Shown one piece after another: positions 5,832-6,264 of a stretch of 6,264 nucleotides of DNA (position 1 is the first letter of the stretch; every line of letters begins with the position of its first letter). Position numbers and translations under genes: made by a program. The notes under the pieces were generated by a model. It saw only the letters and a list, made by a program, of their open reading frames with translations, was not told where the DNA came from and did not search any database. Source of the stretch: Deltaproteobacteria bacterium UBA6967. Lineage in GTDB: Bacteria; SAR324; NAC60-12. The DNA lies in contig DJYX01000088.1 in the NCBI GenBank assembly GCA_002450295.1, forward strand, positions 6,046-12,309, written 5' to 3'.

Positions 5832-6264
5832 CTAATCGTGTTTTCTCTGAAATTCTTCCTGCAGAGCAGGATAGAGTCGACGATAACGCTCAAGTAAATC
5901 TCGGTAGGTCTCAATCAATTCTGGTTGCGGCTCCAAAACTTCCGCAACTGGGGGACGAGAACAAAACTGTGCTGGATCACCACCCTCTGCAGCCAGCAAT
6001 CCCAAACGAGCTGCTCCGAAAGCTGGTCCCAACTCAGCGCCACTGTGTCGAATGAGTGGACGTTGTAGCATTGTCGCCAAAATCTGCCCCCAAGCCCGAC
6101 TACGGGCTCCGCCACCAATCAGAGACACTTCACCAATTTCCGCACCAGCTTCAACAAGCACCTGCTGGCAATCAGCAAAAGCGCAGGACACACCTTCCAA
6201 AACCGCTTGAGTCAGGTGTCGAGCATCATGATTGTGATTTAGTCCAAAGAACACTCCTTGAGCT
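5832..6264 (-). CDS. xylB: Xylulokinase, C-terminal part (cut by right edge)
   Basis: About 144 C-terminal codons of an FGGY-family sugar kinase, open through the right edge. The reading frame continues upstream of a GTG at 6254 (AQG precedes it), so that GTG is internal and not the start. FFGLNHNHDARHLTQAVLEG near the 5' side and LIGGGARSRAWGQILA further on are the conserved second-domain motifs of XylB, including the Gly-rich ATP-binding loop. GPAFGAARLGLLAA follows, as in E. coli XylB. It should phosphorylate D-xylulose to D-xylulose 5-phosphate for the pentose phosphate pathway. It is on the same strand as the transporter genes but 836 bp upstream of smoE, so it probably belongs to a separate transcript. 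Beside a mannitol/arabitol dehydrogenase it fits use of D-arabitol or xylitol. Another FGGY pentulose kinase is less likely. Confidence 0.9.
   Translation of the reverse strand, partial: AQGVFFGLNHNHDARHLTQAVLEGVSCAFADCQQVLVEAGAEIGEVSLIGGGARSRAWGQILATMLQRPLIRHSGAELGPAFGAARLGLLAAEGGDPAQFCSRPPVAEVLEPQPELIETYRDLLERYRRLYPALQEEFQRKHD

Noticed and set aside
5750..6055. Plus-strand open frame of 101 codons
   Set aside because: Most of it lies antisense to the conserved xylulokinase coding sequence, and it has no family-like motifs. It is a shadow frame.
5832..6254. GTG at 6254 as the start of a short separate kinase-like gene
   Set aside because: The frame is open upstream to the window edge and the residues before it (AQG) continue the conserved xylulokinase motif, so the gene is simply cut by the edge.

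Overview
The window holds most of a polyol (sorbitol/mannitol/arabitol) uptake and oxidation locus, with every supported gene on the minus strand. It suggests a Gram-negative, proteobacterium-like organism: the binding protein has a Sec signal peptide of the periplasmic type, and the gene order matches the smoEFGK-smoS-mtlK operon known from Rhodobacter sphaeroides and is close to the mtlEFGKDYZ operon of Pseudomonas fluorescens. The DNA is of moderate GC with AT-rich gaps, so it is not a typical high-GC Rhodobacter. I cannot name the genus.

Layout, in the direction of transcription (high to low coordinates): the C-terminal part of a xylulokinase (6264-5832, cut by the right edge); a long non-coding or eroded gap of 836 bp (5831-4996) with terminator-like, promoter-like and operator-like signals; then a tight run of smoE (periplasmic binding protein), smoF and smoG (permeases), smoK (ATPase), smoS (short-chain polyol dehydrogenase) and the first 54 codons of an mtlK-type mannitol 2-dehydrogenase (164-1, cut by the left edge). 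After smoE-smoF (48 bp apart) the genes are packed: smoF/smoG share one base (TGATG), smoG-smoK are 12 bp apart, smoK/smoS overlap by ATGA, and smoS-mtlK are 15 bp apart.

How it works together: SmoE captures a hexitol or pentitol in the periplasm, SmoF-SmoG form the membrane channel, and SmoK hydrolyses ATP. SmoS oxidises sorbitol to fructose. The mannitol dehydrogenase oxidises mannitol to fructose and, as is known for this family, D-arabitol to D-xylulose. The adjacent xylulokinase then makes xylulose 5-phosphate. No fructokinase or regulator gene is inside the window; they may lie beyond either edge.

The genes are a known kind of system and I see no new machinery among them. The part worth a second look is the 836-bp gap. 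It has a sigma70-like promoter about 460 bp upstream of smoE, three dyads at positions typical for regulator binding, and, between promoter and smoE, a stretch of about 390 bp that reads like protein in three successive frames (possible gene remnant) but matches nothing I recognise. I saw no tRNA, rRNA, CRISPR array or insertion sequence.
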